From positions 1-33,991 of the forward strand of contig JAUCBJ010000555.1 in NCBI GenBank assembly GCA_032718475.1: a DNA stretch of 33,991 nucleotides, written 5' to 3'. The number at the start of each line of letters is the position of its first letter. Position 1 is the stretch's first letter. Below are positions 19,664 through 30,234 of this stretch, piece after piece. The notes beneath the pieces were generated by a model that made no database searches, was not told the DNA's origin, and worked only from the letters and a program-made list of their open reading frames with translations. A program made the translations under genes and the position numbers. This stretch comes from Nemertoderma westbladi. Lineage: Eukaryota; Xenacoelomorpha; Nemertodermatida; Nemertodermatidae.

Positions 19664-19815
19664 TATTTATCAGACATACAGACATATGTAACTATAAAGA
19701 CTACAGTAGTACATCAAATAGGCCTACACATACATAGCCAATGGGTCTATGCTATACATGTTGCATTAGCTCGGTCACAAACTCAGCCAGTTGTACAATC
19801 ACTGTGACAGCATAG

Positions 19816-20314
19816 AATTTGAATTTCCCTCTATTCATCCAATCCAAATAGTCTTAATTTTCTTATTACGAAGTTTAAGAATTTCTTGGTCTTAAAGTTC
19901 GTAATACGAAGTTTAAGACCTTTTATTTGGTCTTAAAGTTCGTAATACGAAGTTTAAGACTTTCTGGGTCTTAAAGTTCGTAATACGAAGTTTAAGACCT
20001 TTTATGGTCTTAAACTTCGTAATACGAAAATTTAGACCTTTTATTTGGTCTTAAAGTTTGTAATACGAAGTTTAAGACTTTTTTGGTCTTAAAGTTCGTA
20101 ATACGAAAATTAAGACCTTTTATTTGGTCTTAAAGTTCGTAATACGAAGTTTAAGACCTTTTATTTTGTCTTAAAGTTCGTAATACGAAGTTTAAGACCT
20201 TTTATTTGGTCTTAAAGTTCGTAATACGAAAATTAAGACCTTTTTTGGTCTTAATATTCGTTTCAAGCAAAATATAGAAAAATATTACCTAAGTGGCCCG
20301 TCAGTGCCACCATA
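19816..20314. repeat. Right terminal inverted repeat with palindrome array
   Basis: Mirror of the left end, with about ten units of 37-41 bp. The units vary independently from those of the left end (for example TTTATTTGG, TTTATGG or TTTCTGGG in the hairpin loop), so the array is polymorphic within one element. It ends with CAGTGCCACCATA at 20314. Confidence 0.9.
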
Positions 20315-20320
20315 TATAGG
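20315..20320. repeat. Right 6-bp target duplication TATAGG
   Basis: Identical to 16438-16443; marks the right border of the IS3EU-like element. Confidence 0.9.
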
Positions 20321-20402
20321 CCTACTATTAATACATTATAATTTATGGTAGTTAGTTTTTTTAATAGTAGGTGATGTTTTCAAAATAAATTTAAAATGTA
20401 AT

Positions 20403-20554
20403 AACTATTTACATACTTGTGTGTAAAGTAGCACTTTACAGTGTAATGATCCGAGTGGCTTCGTTACACGAACGAATGTTTAGTTAGTGAGTGAAAATAA
20501 AGCCACGAGGATCAGAACACTGTAAAGTACTTTGCAACAAGTATATATGTAGTT
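20403..20554. repeat. 152-bp foldback (hairpin MITE)
   Basis: Left arm 20403-20462 and right arm 20500-20554 are imperfect reverse complements. Shared words include CTTTACAGTGT, GTGGCTT and ATACTTGT. The loop is about 37 bp. It could be a small MITE or a transcribed hairpin. Confidence 0.75.
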
Positions 20555-20714
20555 TTATTCCAAAATTTTAACATTACGGAATGATTGTACATATACATTA
20601 TAAGGGATATAAACTGCACAAATTATATTAGATGCTGTATAAATAATTGTAAAAATGACATAAATTATGTTACAAATAAGTTAGCTTATATTTATGGTGG
20701 CGTTTGGTGCCATG

Positions 20715-20775
20715 TTATAATAATATATATAATAATATATAATAAGATAATACAATATAATATAATATAATATAA
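20715..20775. repeat. AT-only microsatellite
   Basis: A run of TAATA- and ATATA-type repeats with a few interruptions, ending in four TATAA units. Confidence 0.8.
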
Positions 20776-21471
20776 CACCTAATATATAACTTTTTACCTA
20801 TATTTAATTTTTTTATTTATTTATTTATTTTACACCATGTTCCCAATAATCGATTGATTTTTTACTCCCTCAGTTGCTGTTGCTGCATTGCATTTTTTCT
20901 ATAATTTACTACAGCTTTAATTGTCTACTGTTATACCCCAAATCTCTAATTTTGTTTTTAACTTTATATACCACAATACCTAGTTCATAATACTTTTTAT
21001 ATGCCTTTTATTCCTGACATGAATTTTATATTAATTTTGTAATTTGGCCTGATGAACTTGATACACCCGGACCCGGTATTGAGATTAATTTATAAACTTA
21101 TATACATGCCGATGGACTATCCTGACCGGGAATTTTAATACTAATTTGAACTAACGCTTTTTTTTCCCAGCCTATTATCATACTACTTTGTGCGGTCCCG
21201 ATTACGTTCAGTTTTACCTAAAACAAGACGTGTTTTAACCCAGTCAATATTTTATTTATGTGTACAGTACAATTTCATATATATATTTTACATATGTCTC
21301 TGTTAATTTTATTTATTGTGTGTACGGGCTTTAAAAGCATTTGCTTCCTCACGCCCTATTTACATTAAACATTAAACAATATAGCTAGGCCCTACTGGTT
21401 ATTAATAGCTATACCCCGCCTACCGGTAGGTAAAGCAGTAGGCCTATCTGGCTGTCAGGCAAATTTCCACC

Positions 21472-21560
21472 TATTGTTTATGTGGTAACCATAACGGCGT
21501 TCAGTAATGTCCACTATGGGGACATTACTTAACACCGTCATGGTTACCACGTAAACAATA
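21472..21560. repeat. 89-bp near-perfect palindrome
   Basis: The arms 21472-21513 and 21518-21560 pair at about 38 of 43 positions, with GTGGTAACCAT and AGTAATGTCC words and a centre near 21516. As RNA it would form a long hairpin with a very short loop. No coding capacity. Confidence 0.85.
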
Positions 21561-22149
21561 ACACCAAATACAATACTACTGTAAATATACAGGCCAATAT
21601 AATGCTGTAATGTCCTCTAAAGTTGTAAAGTGCTAAATAACAACTCGCTGTTAATACTAAAGGCGTTGAGTAATGTTACAATTTTGGAATAAGTGTTTTG
21701 CACATAAAATTGATCTTTGACTGGAGGCTGAATTAATTTATTGAAATGAATTCGTTGAACCAGGACTGGGATGTGCGTTTACCTGAGTTTTAACTCTAAG
21801 CGCAGCCAATTTAGCCTTCAATGTTTCATCGATCAAAGTTTACTTACATCGTTTTGCAAAGCAAACATTTACGAGAATATCAGAAGTTTTGTCGAATTTA
21901 TTAAGTATGTATAACCCTTGTTAACCGTGATGCCCAATAACTGCAGCCAGACCAATCAAACGGCCAGTTGAGCAGCATAGTTATACTACCAGAAATAACA
22001 AAAGGTATTCATTCATCCATCTTGCACCCTGAACCCTCAACAAAAGAAGCCATCAAAATTACAATGCGGGAAACAGATTTCTGTATAAATGGCACATGAA
22101 TTGACTTACTGAACACCTGCCGGTCTGGTCCTGGATTGGAGGTAGGACC

Positions 22150-22884
22150 AGATTGTATAAACCAGCAGAGGAAAACCTCAAATTAACTTGATTGACCTAG
22201 AAATTTGCTGCGCATCTGAATTTAATATCAGAAACATTGGAGGTGCCCAAAGACTATGCAGCAGTATAGAAAGAACAGACTGCATCCAATGGCAATCTAT
22301 TAGAAAAAGATAACAATTCTAAAGGTTAACTTGGATTCCCACATCCACAGACAGTGCATGTCACCCGCAGTCAGTGTTTTTAATAGATGGAAGGCCTGGT
22401 TGGTCATGTAGAAGGGTTCTGCTACAAAACCACGTGATTTGAAGATCTGCTGAAGAGCTCCACATACGAAAGACCAAGCAATGGTCTGTATTAAATAAAC
22501 TGTCAAAGCTATGGAAACCTCCTGTAATTGGCTGTAAAATTATTCCGGACAGCACTCGATCCTATGCACTATATGACAGTCCCTGACAGGCTCTCCGCCA
22601 GAAGACTTGGTACATAGGCCTATTGGTACATGCACCAGGATGCTTCTGGTTTTCATTATATAATTTACAATGCTCACTTGACAAATATGGTACTGAACAA
22701 TCTCAATAGTAAAATAATACTGGCAAAACCCAGTGCATCCCTGGAGGCACATTGAATTACTCATGCTGATCACTGTTTCCCAGAACTAATGAACCTCTGG
22801 GTGACCTTATCCATTTTTGGAGGACTTTTATACATTAAGTATCTTAATAACTAAGAAATAAAGATCAACTACTACTACTACTAG
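22150..22884 (+). mobile_element. LINE fragment E, decayed 3' part
   Basis: Broken frames give LINE-like pieces. AQRLCSSIERTD lies near 22250. TKQWSVLNKLSKLWKPP lies near 22470-22520, the usual thumb region before the LLYGS-type motif, here partly kept as YALYDS. The copy ends with AATAAAGATCAAC and a TAC microsatellite at about 22867-22884. It belongs to a LINE family different from A, C and D. The start is uncertain. Confidence 0.55.
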
Positions 22885-25331
22885 GTCGAGTGAACTCGGA
22901 CAGTGGAAATGAGATCCTTCCAGGCTTCCCAATTCTCCATAGTTGTCGCAATTTCGTTTCTCCCAAGTTCAGTATCCCTTTCAAGTTGATCTATATGTTA
23001 TGGCTGGTCGTCCACGACTATGCTTTCCATGAGTTGGTTGCCAGAAAAGTAGATCTGGTATGACCTCGTCTTTACTTCGCCAGCAGTGCCCACTGAATTT
23101 TAATCTGTGTTCATGGAGGGTGGTTGATACAGGCGGTATTGTCCATAAAGCTCAGCGTTTGTCATGTGTTGTCTCCAGCTGATGTTTAGGGCTGCCCTTA
23201 GTAGTCTTGTGTAGCAACCATCAATTCGTGATGGATTCGTGAAGTGATTTAGTCAGTGTCCAGGTCTCACCCCCGTATAAAAATACACTTTCCACTATAG
23301 AGCTACCCAAGCCTTTGCTTTCCTAACTTCTATGTCCTTTTTGCTACTCTCTATCCATGATCCAAGGTACAGGAATTCGTCGACCTTCCTTAGTTGATTA
23401 TTATCAATGGTTGTCAAGTTTCCATCAACATTAAAGGTCATGAATTCGGTCTTGGTAGCATTTATATGCAATCCAACCTCCTTAGCAGCCCTCTCCACTT
23501 ATTTAGTAGAAGCTGTGCATCTGCTAGCGTATTAGAGAGCAGGGCGATTTCATCCGCAAAGTCGGTGTCTGTGACTGTAGTTGCTGGATATCTACTACTT
23601 CTGCGTTCTTGAAGTGTGAATCCCAGATCTTCATCCTTTGTGGTCATCCTCATTGCGTAATCCAGCACAATTACAAATAGTAATGGTTCTAATGTGTCAC
23701 CTTGCAGTACGCCAGCCAGGATTGAGAAAAAACTCAGTTTCACCATCTGGTGAGAGTACCTGCGCTTCTGTGTCACAATATAACACTTCAATGCCAGCAA
23801 CAATTACTTCTGGTATTCCATAAGCTTTTAGGATTTCAAGCATTTTACCTCTATGGGTGGAGTCGAATGCCTTCTTGAAGTCCACAAAAGTGACTAAAGT
23901 GACAAAAATGACTGTGGGGAGATTCTTTGACTTAATTCCTCCAATCAGTCTCCGTAGTGCAAGTATCTGAGCTATTGCTGATCTATTTGGTCGAAATCCA
24001 TTTTGGCCCTGTTTCTATAGGTAGTGTCTTGTCATATATTTTCCTTGTAGGGCTGACCTCGATGTTTGGTGGCTGCCCAAGCAAGTTGCTGAAGTGATTT
24101 TCCCACTACCCAACACATTCTTCAAGACTATCGGCTTTGAGACACCCCTTTGCACAACTTTTCCGACCAGATACCTACCTCATTTACAGTTTGCCAGGTA
24201 AGTCTTGATTGTTGCTGTATGTGAGCAGTTGTAATTGCTTCAATTTTACCCTGTATGTACTTTTCCTGGCTGATGTTGTAGGCCAATTTAAGATCGTCCT
24301 TAGCTTTCTCAACCTTATTAATGTTTTCGGTTGTTGGTTGTTCGGTTTTAACTTTGTAGGCTATCTTAAGATCTTCTCTCTTACAAGAAACCTCAGAGTT
24401 TTGCCATGGCACATACTGTTTTCGTACTGGGGGATATGCCTCTTAGCTGATTCCTTGTGGGCTGTTATTATATTCTGGTATATTGAATCGGTGGACTGGT
24501 CTTCATCCATTTGACTGAAGTGCTTCAAAGCGGTTTTGAACCTCTACTGTATAAGCATCCTTTACAGCATTGTCAGTTCTGAGTTTCTCTCAGTCATAGT
24601 TGATTTGCTTGCTTGTCCTGGGTTTGCTGGCTCTCAAACCGAGTCTGATCTCTGTAGTCACAATTCTGTAATTCGAACCAATTAGATTGAACGAGCTGTA
24701 TGCCTTGCAGTTGATCATGCTGTTTCTCCACTTTTTGTTTATAAGGATGTAATCCAGTTGTGCTTTGGTTCCATTAGGGTATTGAAAGGTCTATTAGCTT
24801 CCCCTTACTCTTTTCGAATGTGTTGTTTGTTGGTATCAATTCACATTCTTCCATTAGGTCTAAAAGTAAGTACCCATTTCTGTTAGAACTGGTGTTTTAG
24901 GTGTAACCTTTGATTTCTTCTGGGCCAATTTGCACATTCAGGTAACCAGCAATGACGTTAACATTGTGTTTTGGAATGTCCTTTATAAGTCCAGTCAGAT
25001 CTTCATAAAACTTGACTGCTTGTTCTGGCTCTGAGGCATTGTTTGGACTGTAGCAACATATAACTGTTGCCTTGGGATTCCCATCAAATGTTGCGATCAT
25101 AACCCTGGAATTTATAGATTCGATGTTGTTTAGGGTCTTAAGTGCAAATGGGCTTAACAGAATTGCTACTCCACCAATTGATGCATTGGCCGAGTTTCTT
25201 ACTGCTGAGCTTGTTACTAATGTCCATCCATTTCCAATGTCATTGTACTTCATGGCAGTATCTTTATGACAAATCCGATGTTCTTGGATGCAGATGATGT
25301 CGATGTTATATTCCATTGCAAGAGCGACCAT
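22869..25331 (-). mobile_element. LINE B, main part (endonuclease and reverse transcriptase)
   Basis: Read downward from 25331. The apurinic-type endonuclease is at 25331-24897, with IDIICIQEHR and GGVAILLSP; its usual GDFN motif is altered to GYLN. A linker is readable at 24412-24128. The RT follows: NGFRPNR near 24000, DFKKAFDSTHRGKM near 23850, GVLQGDTL near 23700 and FADEIALLS near 23560 (FADE in place of FADD). The YLGSWIESSKKD region is near 23340. The C-terminus ends in a run of Ser codons that is the TAG-type tail at 22869-22885. Frameshifts and a deletion (around 24020) break it. The 5' end continues at 27698-28075, because LINE C is inserted here. Confidence 0.85.
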
Positions 25332-27697
25332 GTCATGGACTCATAGTGGACCCAGTGGTCACAAGTCCCAGATAGACCATATTCTGTTTCGTAGGAAATA
25401 CAGGAGCTCTATACAAGACTGTAATGCATTTACACTTCGACCCTTCTCCAGTGATCACCGCCTTATTGTTGCCAAGGTAAGACTTAGTCTGCGTGCTAGC
25501 AGAACAACGAAATCTTCCTTGCTGCGGCATGACTGGTCCTCTCTGTTGCAACAGCCAAGTGTGAGATCCAGCTTCACACTACAGCTGAGCAACAGGTATG
25601 AGGTTCTTGCCTCTGAGGCGTCAGATCACTGTGAGGGCTATACTGCCTTCACAGAAGCAGTTAAGTTAGCAGCTGCAGAAACAGTTCCTGTATACCCTCA
25701 AAACAGGAAACGGACCCCCTGGACTGACAACAAAATTCAGAAGTGCCGAAATGACCTATATAAGGCACAGAAAGAGTCCCGACTCAAACAGACTATAGCG
25801 TCCAAGAATGCAGTTAAGGCGGCATCTAGGTCCCTGAACAGGCAGTACTCTACAGGAGCTAATAAACCAACAGGTTGATGCCATCAATGATGCTGACGAC
25901 AGCAGGCAATCATCCCAGGCATGGAAGTCGATCAACTTGCTTACTGGGCAGAAAAGCCAACCAACCACCAAGGTTAAGGCTCAATCACCAGCCGATCGCC
26001 TCAATGGTTGGAAGGCCCACTTTGAAAAGCTCCTCAATAATGACAGGGTATTGCCTGATAACTTTATAGAAGTAAAAGTGTCTGAGTCTGTACTCCCAGA
26101 TATTCCCATTTGCGATATCTCCTTTGCAGAAGTGAAGGCTGCTGCAAAGAGTATTAAGACCAATCTTGCCAGTGGAGTAGATGGTGTTCCCCCTGAGGTC
26201 TTTAAAATACCCGAGTGTTTAAAGCTCATCTATCCCATCATAGTAGACATGTACCGAACAATAAGAGTCCCACAAGAAATGAAAACAAATAAGTTGGTGC
26301 CAGTTCCCAAGAAGGGCAACCTAACATTCTATGGTTCTTTTCGGGGAATCTCATTGATCTCGATTTCTGCAAAGCTATACAATAGAATTCTGTTAAATCT
26401 CATCAGGGATCCCATTGAGAGACTGCTCCGTGGAAATCAAAATGGGTTCCGTAAAGGTCGTTGGACCATGGAGCCCATTTTGGCACTTAGAAGGATAATT
26501 GAAGAGTTATCAAAAAAGAAAGACAGGATTCTGGCTGTTATCTTTGTTGACTTCTTCAAGGCCTTTGATTCAGTCTCTCGCTCACGTATGTTCATCATAC
26601 TTTCATTATATGGGATTTCTGATGAAATTATTGCAGCAATCAGATTAGTATACGATGGTTCAACAACATTTGTGTCTACTTTTGACGGTGACACAGAACC
26701 ATTTGAAGTGTTATGGGGCATCCTCCAGGGAGACACACTTGCACCATTCATGTTCATAATTGTGGTTGACTATGTTCTACGCATGTCCTTAGATCATCAT
26801 AATGATGATGGGGTGATGATAACTCCACCTACTGGCTCCAGAAGTCGAGGAAATCCTGCCAAGTACCTAACTGATCTAGACTTTGCTGATGACTTAGGAG
26901 TACTCTCAGAATCACTAGAGGGAGCCCAACGGCTCCTCAGCTCATTAGAACATGCTGCTTCTAGTGTTGGTCTTTTTATTAACTCCAGAAAGACCAAAAT
27001 TTTGACAGTTAACTTTGAAAGTCCTCAGCAAGTCACTGATCGGATGAGCATAAGCTAAAAGGATGGTATGCTTGAGCATATGGACGACTTCTGTTACCTG
27101 GGATCATGGATCCGGAAGTCAGGTGAGGACCTTCGAATACGTAAGGGAAAGGCATGGGCAGCCTTGAATAGGCTTTCCAGGATTTGGAAGTCACCGAGAA
27201 TTAATCGGAAGCTTAAGGTCCGATTATTTAGAGCAGCAGTAGTTCCAGTATCTCTATGGGAGTCAATGCTGGGCTCTAACTGCTGAGGACACCAAATCTC
27301 TGGACGGCACATTCACAAGAATGCTACGCCGGGTTCATTGTGTCAAGTACAATGCACACATCTCCAACCAGACACTATATAACATTGGAGGTATCTCATT
27401 GGTTCCCCCAAGCTTGACACTAGAACAAAATCGCCTCAGCTTTGCAGGACATTGCTTTCGCCGTGAGGACCAGCCAGTGCATAATCTTGTACTTTGGCAG
27501 CCTCATGGAGTGAATAAGCATGATGGACATCCCATGACTTTCTTGAGACGCATCTTAAAGGACACTGGCCTTGAAGATGCGGATGATCTAGCAAATGTCA
27601 TGGGTGATAGGGAGTTGTGGCGGCGCAATTTTGTCGTCAAGCCGGCACAGCATTCTTAAAAATGCAGCTGCAATGCAGCATGCCGATACTAGTAGTA
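25332..27697 (+). mobile_element. LINE C, inserted in LINE B
   Basis: The plus-strand LINE begins in the C-terminal part of the endonuclease and runs to a TAG tail at 27697. It is flanked by GACCAT at 25326-25331 and 27698-27703, a 6-bp target duplication (9 of 10 if extended with one mismatch). Joining the outer sequences restores the minus-strand LINE B reading frame across the site. Copy C is very similar to copy A where both exist. Confidence 0.9.
25337..27659 (+). pseudogene. LINE C endonuclease C-terminus and reverse transcriptase, broken
   Basis: The first part (to 25878) has SQIDHILFRRKYRSSIQD, SDHRLIVAKVRLSLR and a linker. After a frameshift near 25860 a 373-codon frame (25937-27058) covers the RT N-terminus with SGVDGVPPEVFK, VPVPKKGNL, FRGISLIS, then GNQNGFRKGR, FVDFFKAFDS, QGDTLAPF and FADDLGVLS. 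It ends at a TAA (27055-27057) where copy A has TCA. A frameshift near 27250 precedes the final part with LRRVHCVKYNAH and AGHCFRRED, stop at 27657-27659. So three lesions separate it from an intact frame. The 5' truncation removes most of the endonuclease. Confidence 0.9.
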
Positions 27698-28075
27698 GAC
27701 CATCTCACCCTGTTTGGTATGTGCTTTAAGCGTGCCTGCGTTCATTGTAGCAATCTTTGGTGTCTTTTTACCTTTCAACAGGTTGGTTCTTCTTTCTTCT
27801 CTGTCTTCTGTTCCAGTAGCCAATTTATCGACCCCAGCCTGGTGTACCACTGAGGGACGCGGTCCTTGTTGACCCGGTCGACCGAGCCGGTATTTCTCCT
27901 GGAGGGTTCTCATACTCATATCTTTCAGTTGCGAGAGTAAACCGCTTGTGGTCCCAATTCCTACAAGCGACTTCGCAGTAGGTCGCCGTTGGTTGATTAC
28001 CTTCCGCCGACCTTGTCAGCATGTCTAGCCGTTGGTTGATTACCTTCCGCCTATCCATGGCCTACAGCCCTTCAG
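27698..28075 (-). mobile_element. LINE B, 5' end
   Basis: Minus strand. The frame leads with RTLQEKYRLGRPG-type sequence into KIATMNAGTLKAHTKQGEMV, which is the start of an endonuclease domain and continues, past the LINE C insertion, at 25331 with ALAMEYNIDIICIQ. The 5' border is near 28075. With the part at 22869-25331, LINE B is about 2.84 kb, close to full length. Confidence 0.8.
27985..28051. repeat. 24-bp direct repeat in LINE B leader
   Basis: The 24 bp at 27985-28008 recur perfectly at 28028-28051 (core GTTGGTTGATTACCTTCC), spaced 43 bp. It lies in the 5' leader or first codons of LINE B. On the minus strand both copies read Arg-Arg-Lys-Val-Ile-Asn-Gln-Arg in one of the frames. Confidence 0.9.
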
Positions 28076-28087
28076 CAAATAAATCAT

Positions 28088-28124
28088 GTATAACTACTTC
28101 GGCCTACGGCCTCAGTAGTTATAC
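28088..28124. repeat. 37-bp perfect hairpin
   Basis: GTATAACTACT at 28088-28098 pairs perfectly with AGTAGTTATAC at 28114-28124. The 15-base loop itself contains GGCC-TAC-GGCC. It lies just outside the 5' border of LINE B. It could be a hairpin element or a terminator-like RNA structure; function unknown. Confidence 0.8.
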
Positions 28125-28278
28125 AGATTAATTTGCTTCAGATATTATATCCGTGTATTCCGTTCTCGAACAGACAATAATTATAGTATAATGAGCAGAT
28201 TTTATGTACACACTAGGTTTTGTATCTGGCGTTTTAGTAGTCTGAAAACATTATTTACAATAATATTGTATTAATCTA

Positions 28279-29179
28279 CACCATGACCCGTAATATAGTG
28301 CCATTTTCTGATGACACGGACCCCCCCCCCCCCCCCAAATTTTTCTACAAATCTTTATCATATTGCTTGAAATTTGAAACACAACTAGTTCCATTCACCG
28401 TGGTTGACTCCATGAATCCGGAATTTTCTATTTCGCCTTTAAATTTTTTTAATAAGCGTTTTGAAAAAGTGTCTTTTGCGAAATCGCACCATCCGTATCA
28501 TTGCCATTCTTAACATTAGTCGTAATTTTTTCATATCAATAGAAAGCTTGCGCTACAAGGATTCCAAATATGTAACAATATCTGAATTTCGTTGAGAAAC
28601 AGCTGAGAAATAGGCTTTCAAAGATTGCATGAATTATTGTTCGCTGCAGGCCATTTATTCTAATTAGTTAATACACAAAATTCTAGAACGTGTTATTTAT
28701 TTTAAGAGTTGATTGGCAACAGTGGTATGGCTATACAATACTATATTGCGTAGCTAATCATACATAAACAAATTGTTCCAGAATATTGTTTATTTATTAA
28801 ATAGGATAAATGGCATGCAGCGAACGATAATTCTTTCAATCTTTGAACGCCTATATCTCAGCTGTTTCTCAACGAAATTCCTACATTGTTACATATTTGG
28901 AATCCTTGCAACGCAAGCTTTCTATTGATATGAAAAATTACGACTAATTTGAAGAATGGCAATGATACGGATGGTGCGATTTCGCAAAAGACACTTTTTT
29001 AAAACGCTTATAAAAAATTTTTTAAGGCGAAATAGAAAATTCCGGCTTCATGGTAACAACCACGGTGAGTGGAACTAGTTGTGTTTCAAATTTCAAGCAA
29101 TATGGGGGGGGGGGGGGGGGGGAGGGGTCCGTCTCATCAGAAAATGACATTATATGACACTATAATACGGGTCATGGTG
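28279..29179. mobile_element. Foldback MITE, copy 2, complete (901 bp)
   Basis: The terminal inverted repeats begin CACCATGACCCGTA at 28279 and end with the complement at 29179, each flanked by TA. The left arm has 16 C at 28321-28336; the right arm has 19 G at 29104-29122 followed by AGGGG. The two arms pair over about 350 bp. The non-palindromic centre (about 28670-28800) is the reverse complement of the centre of copy 1. The two centres share TTCTAGAA and TTCCAGAA/TTCTGGAA words. No coding capacity. Confidence 0.92.
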
Positions 29180-29181
29180 TA

Positions 29182-29865
29182 TATAATTATACATTATAAC
29201 AGCTTCCCAGTTTCCAATGAGACATTAATTCTGGTATTGTGATAAATTGCTCAAAGTTTGAACAATTCCAACATATACAAATTTTGAGGATCGCTTTGTA
29301 TTTCTTATTAGTTTTGTTATTCAGCTATAATATTACATTTTAGTGATAGTCAGGTTTGTCCCCCTTTTAAAGCTCAAGTCCCTGATCTCCGATGATGCTG
29401 TTGTGACGTAATTGAGTGTGAAAACACTTTTCATTCTATCAATCTGGGGACAAATTGAAAGGTAAGAATTTTTCACTTCAAATGTGATACACAGCAATTT
29501 CTCACAAAACACTTTTGTTATTAAAAAATGTGGAAAAATCGAGATATTGCTACCAGAGGATTATTATAATCATTGTCCTTATACCAAATTGAATTTTTAG
29601 AGAAATCAAAGAGCGGGTGTCTGCGATGAGGGATGAGGACAATCCCAATTTGGCCCACACTAAGCAGTACGTGCTTAGTTTCATTCAGTGATTTCATCTG
29701 CGCTAAACTGTTCTGGAACATCAATCATATGAAACCCATGAAAAAAGTTCAGTTTCAGTTAGCAGTATTACATTTAATAACAATAAGTATATAAGTTCTT
29801 GCTTATATAAAGTAAGTATATAAAGTTCTTATAGTAAAGCAGTCGTTGAAATGTTAGACAACATG
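29182..29865. other. AT-rich spacer, no recognised gene
   Basis: It contains one TTCTGGAA word at 29711-29718 and a short direct repeat of TATATAAGTTCTT-like words at about 29785-29835. The latter part would be the 3' region of the cysteine-rich gene on the minus strand. Confidence 0.55.
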
Positions 29866-30234
29866 TTAGACACGAGCATCTGAGTCCTCATATAAGGTCG
29901 TATTGATAGATTCATTCACCTTATCTTCAGGGGTAGCCGCGGTGAGCTCACTTTCTGAAGGTTCGTTTCTATCTATAGGCACCAACTGCAGTAGACAGTG
30001 ACCCTTCCACTGCGCCACACATGATGCATGCGACATGGATACATCCCGTAGCCAAATGGCACCGCATTCTCCGTTGCACTGAGGGCAGGGTCGTTCCATG
30101 CCATAACGGTCGCACTCCAAACAACCTTCACTCGTCTCATTGGAGATCCACAGAGCGGAACAGGTGGAACATCGGTAGTGCTCATGGGCCACCGGCACCG
30201 GGCAACTGGCTTGGCGGAAGAAATGCTTGTTCAT
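29866..30234 (-). CDS. Small cysteine-rich, probably zinc-binding protein
   Basis: Intact 122-codon frame starting at ATG 30234; an in-frame TAG lies 4-6 bases upstream, which supports this start unless an upstream exon exists. A possible 3' splice site (TATTTATATTTTAG) lies about 19 bases upstream of the ATG. Cysteines occur as CSTC (about residue 22), CLEC (about 38), CPQC and CGAIW (about 50-58), and one in SHASC, a pattern that suggests one or two zinc sites. The stretch ERPCPQCNGECGAIWLRDVSMSH recalls invertebrate proteins annotated as pinocchio-like, but I hold that name loosely. The acidic C-terminal 35 residues look disordered. No signal peptide or membrane segment. It has no lesions and may be the only intact host gene here. 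Confidence 0.65.
   Translation of the reverse strand: MNKHFFRQASCPVPVAHEHYRCSTCSALWISNETSEGCLECDRYGMERPCPQCNGECGAIWLRDVSMSHASCVAQWKGHCLLQLVPIDRNEPSESELTAATPEDKVNESINTTLYEDSDARV

Larger units (their letters stand above)
16444..20314. mobile_element. Complete 3.87-kb DNA transposon, IS3EU-like
   Basis: Both ends begin TATGGTGGCACTGA (right end as its complement) and are flanked by the perfect 6-bp duplication TATAGG. The inverted repeats are long and built of palindrome arrays. Inside are a DDE integrase-like transposase on the minus strand and a second, convergent gene on the plus strand. From recall, the IS3EU superfamily has 6-bp duplications, ends starting TAY and an IS3-integrase-like transposase; all three fit. 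Both genes carry stops or frameshifts, so this copy is not autonomous now, though its ends look intact and could still be moved by a transposase supplied from elsewhere. Confidence 0.85.
20321..22149. other. AT-rich DNA with hairpins, no recognised gene
   Basis: No coding frame with motifs. It contains two foldback structures and an AT microsatellite, described separately. The inverted words ATTCCAAAATTTTAACATTAC (about 20557) and its near complement at about 21672 could be ends of an older element, but I could not define borders. Confidence 0.6.
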
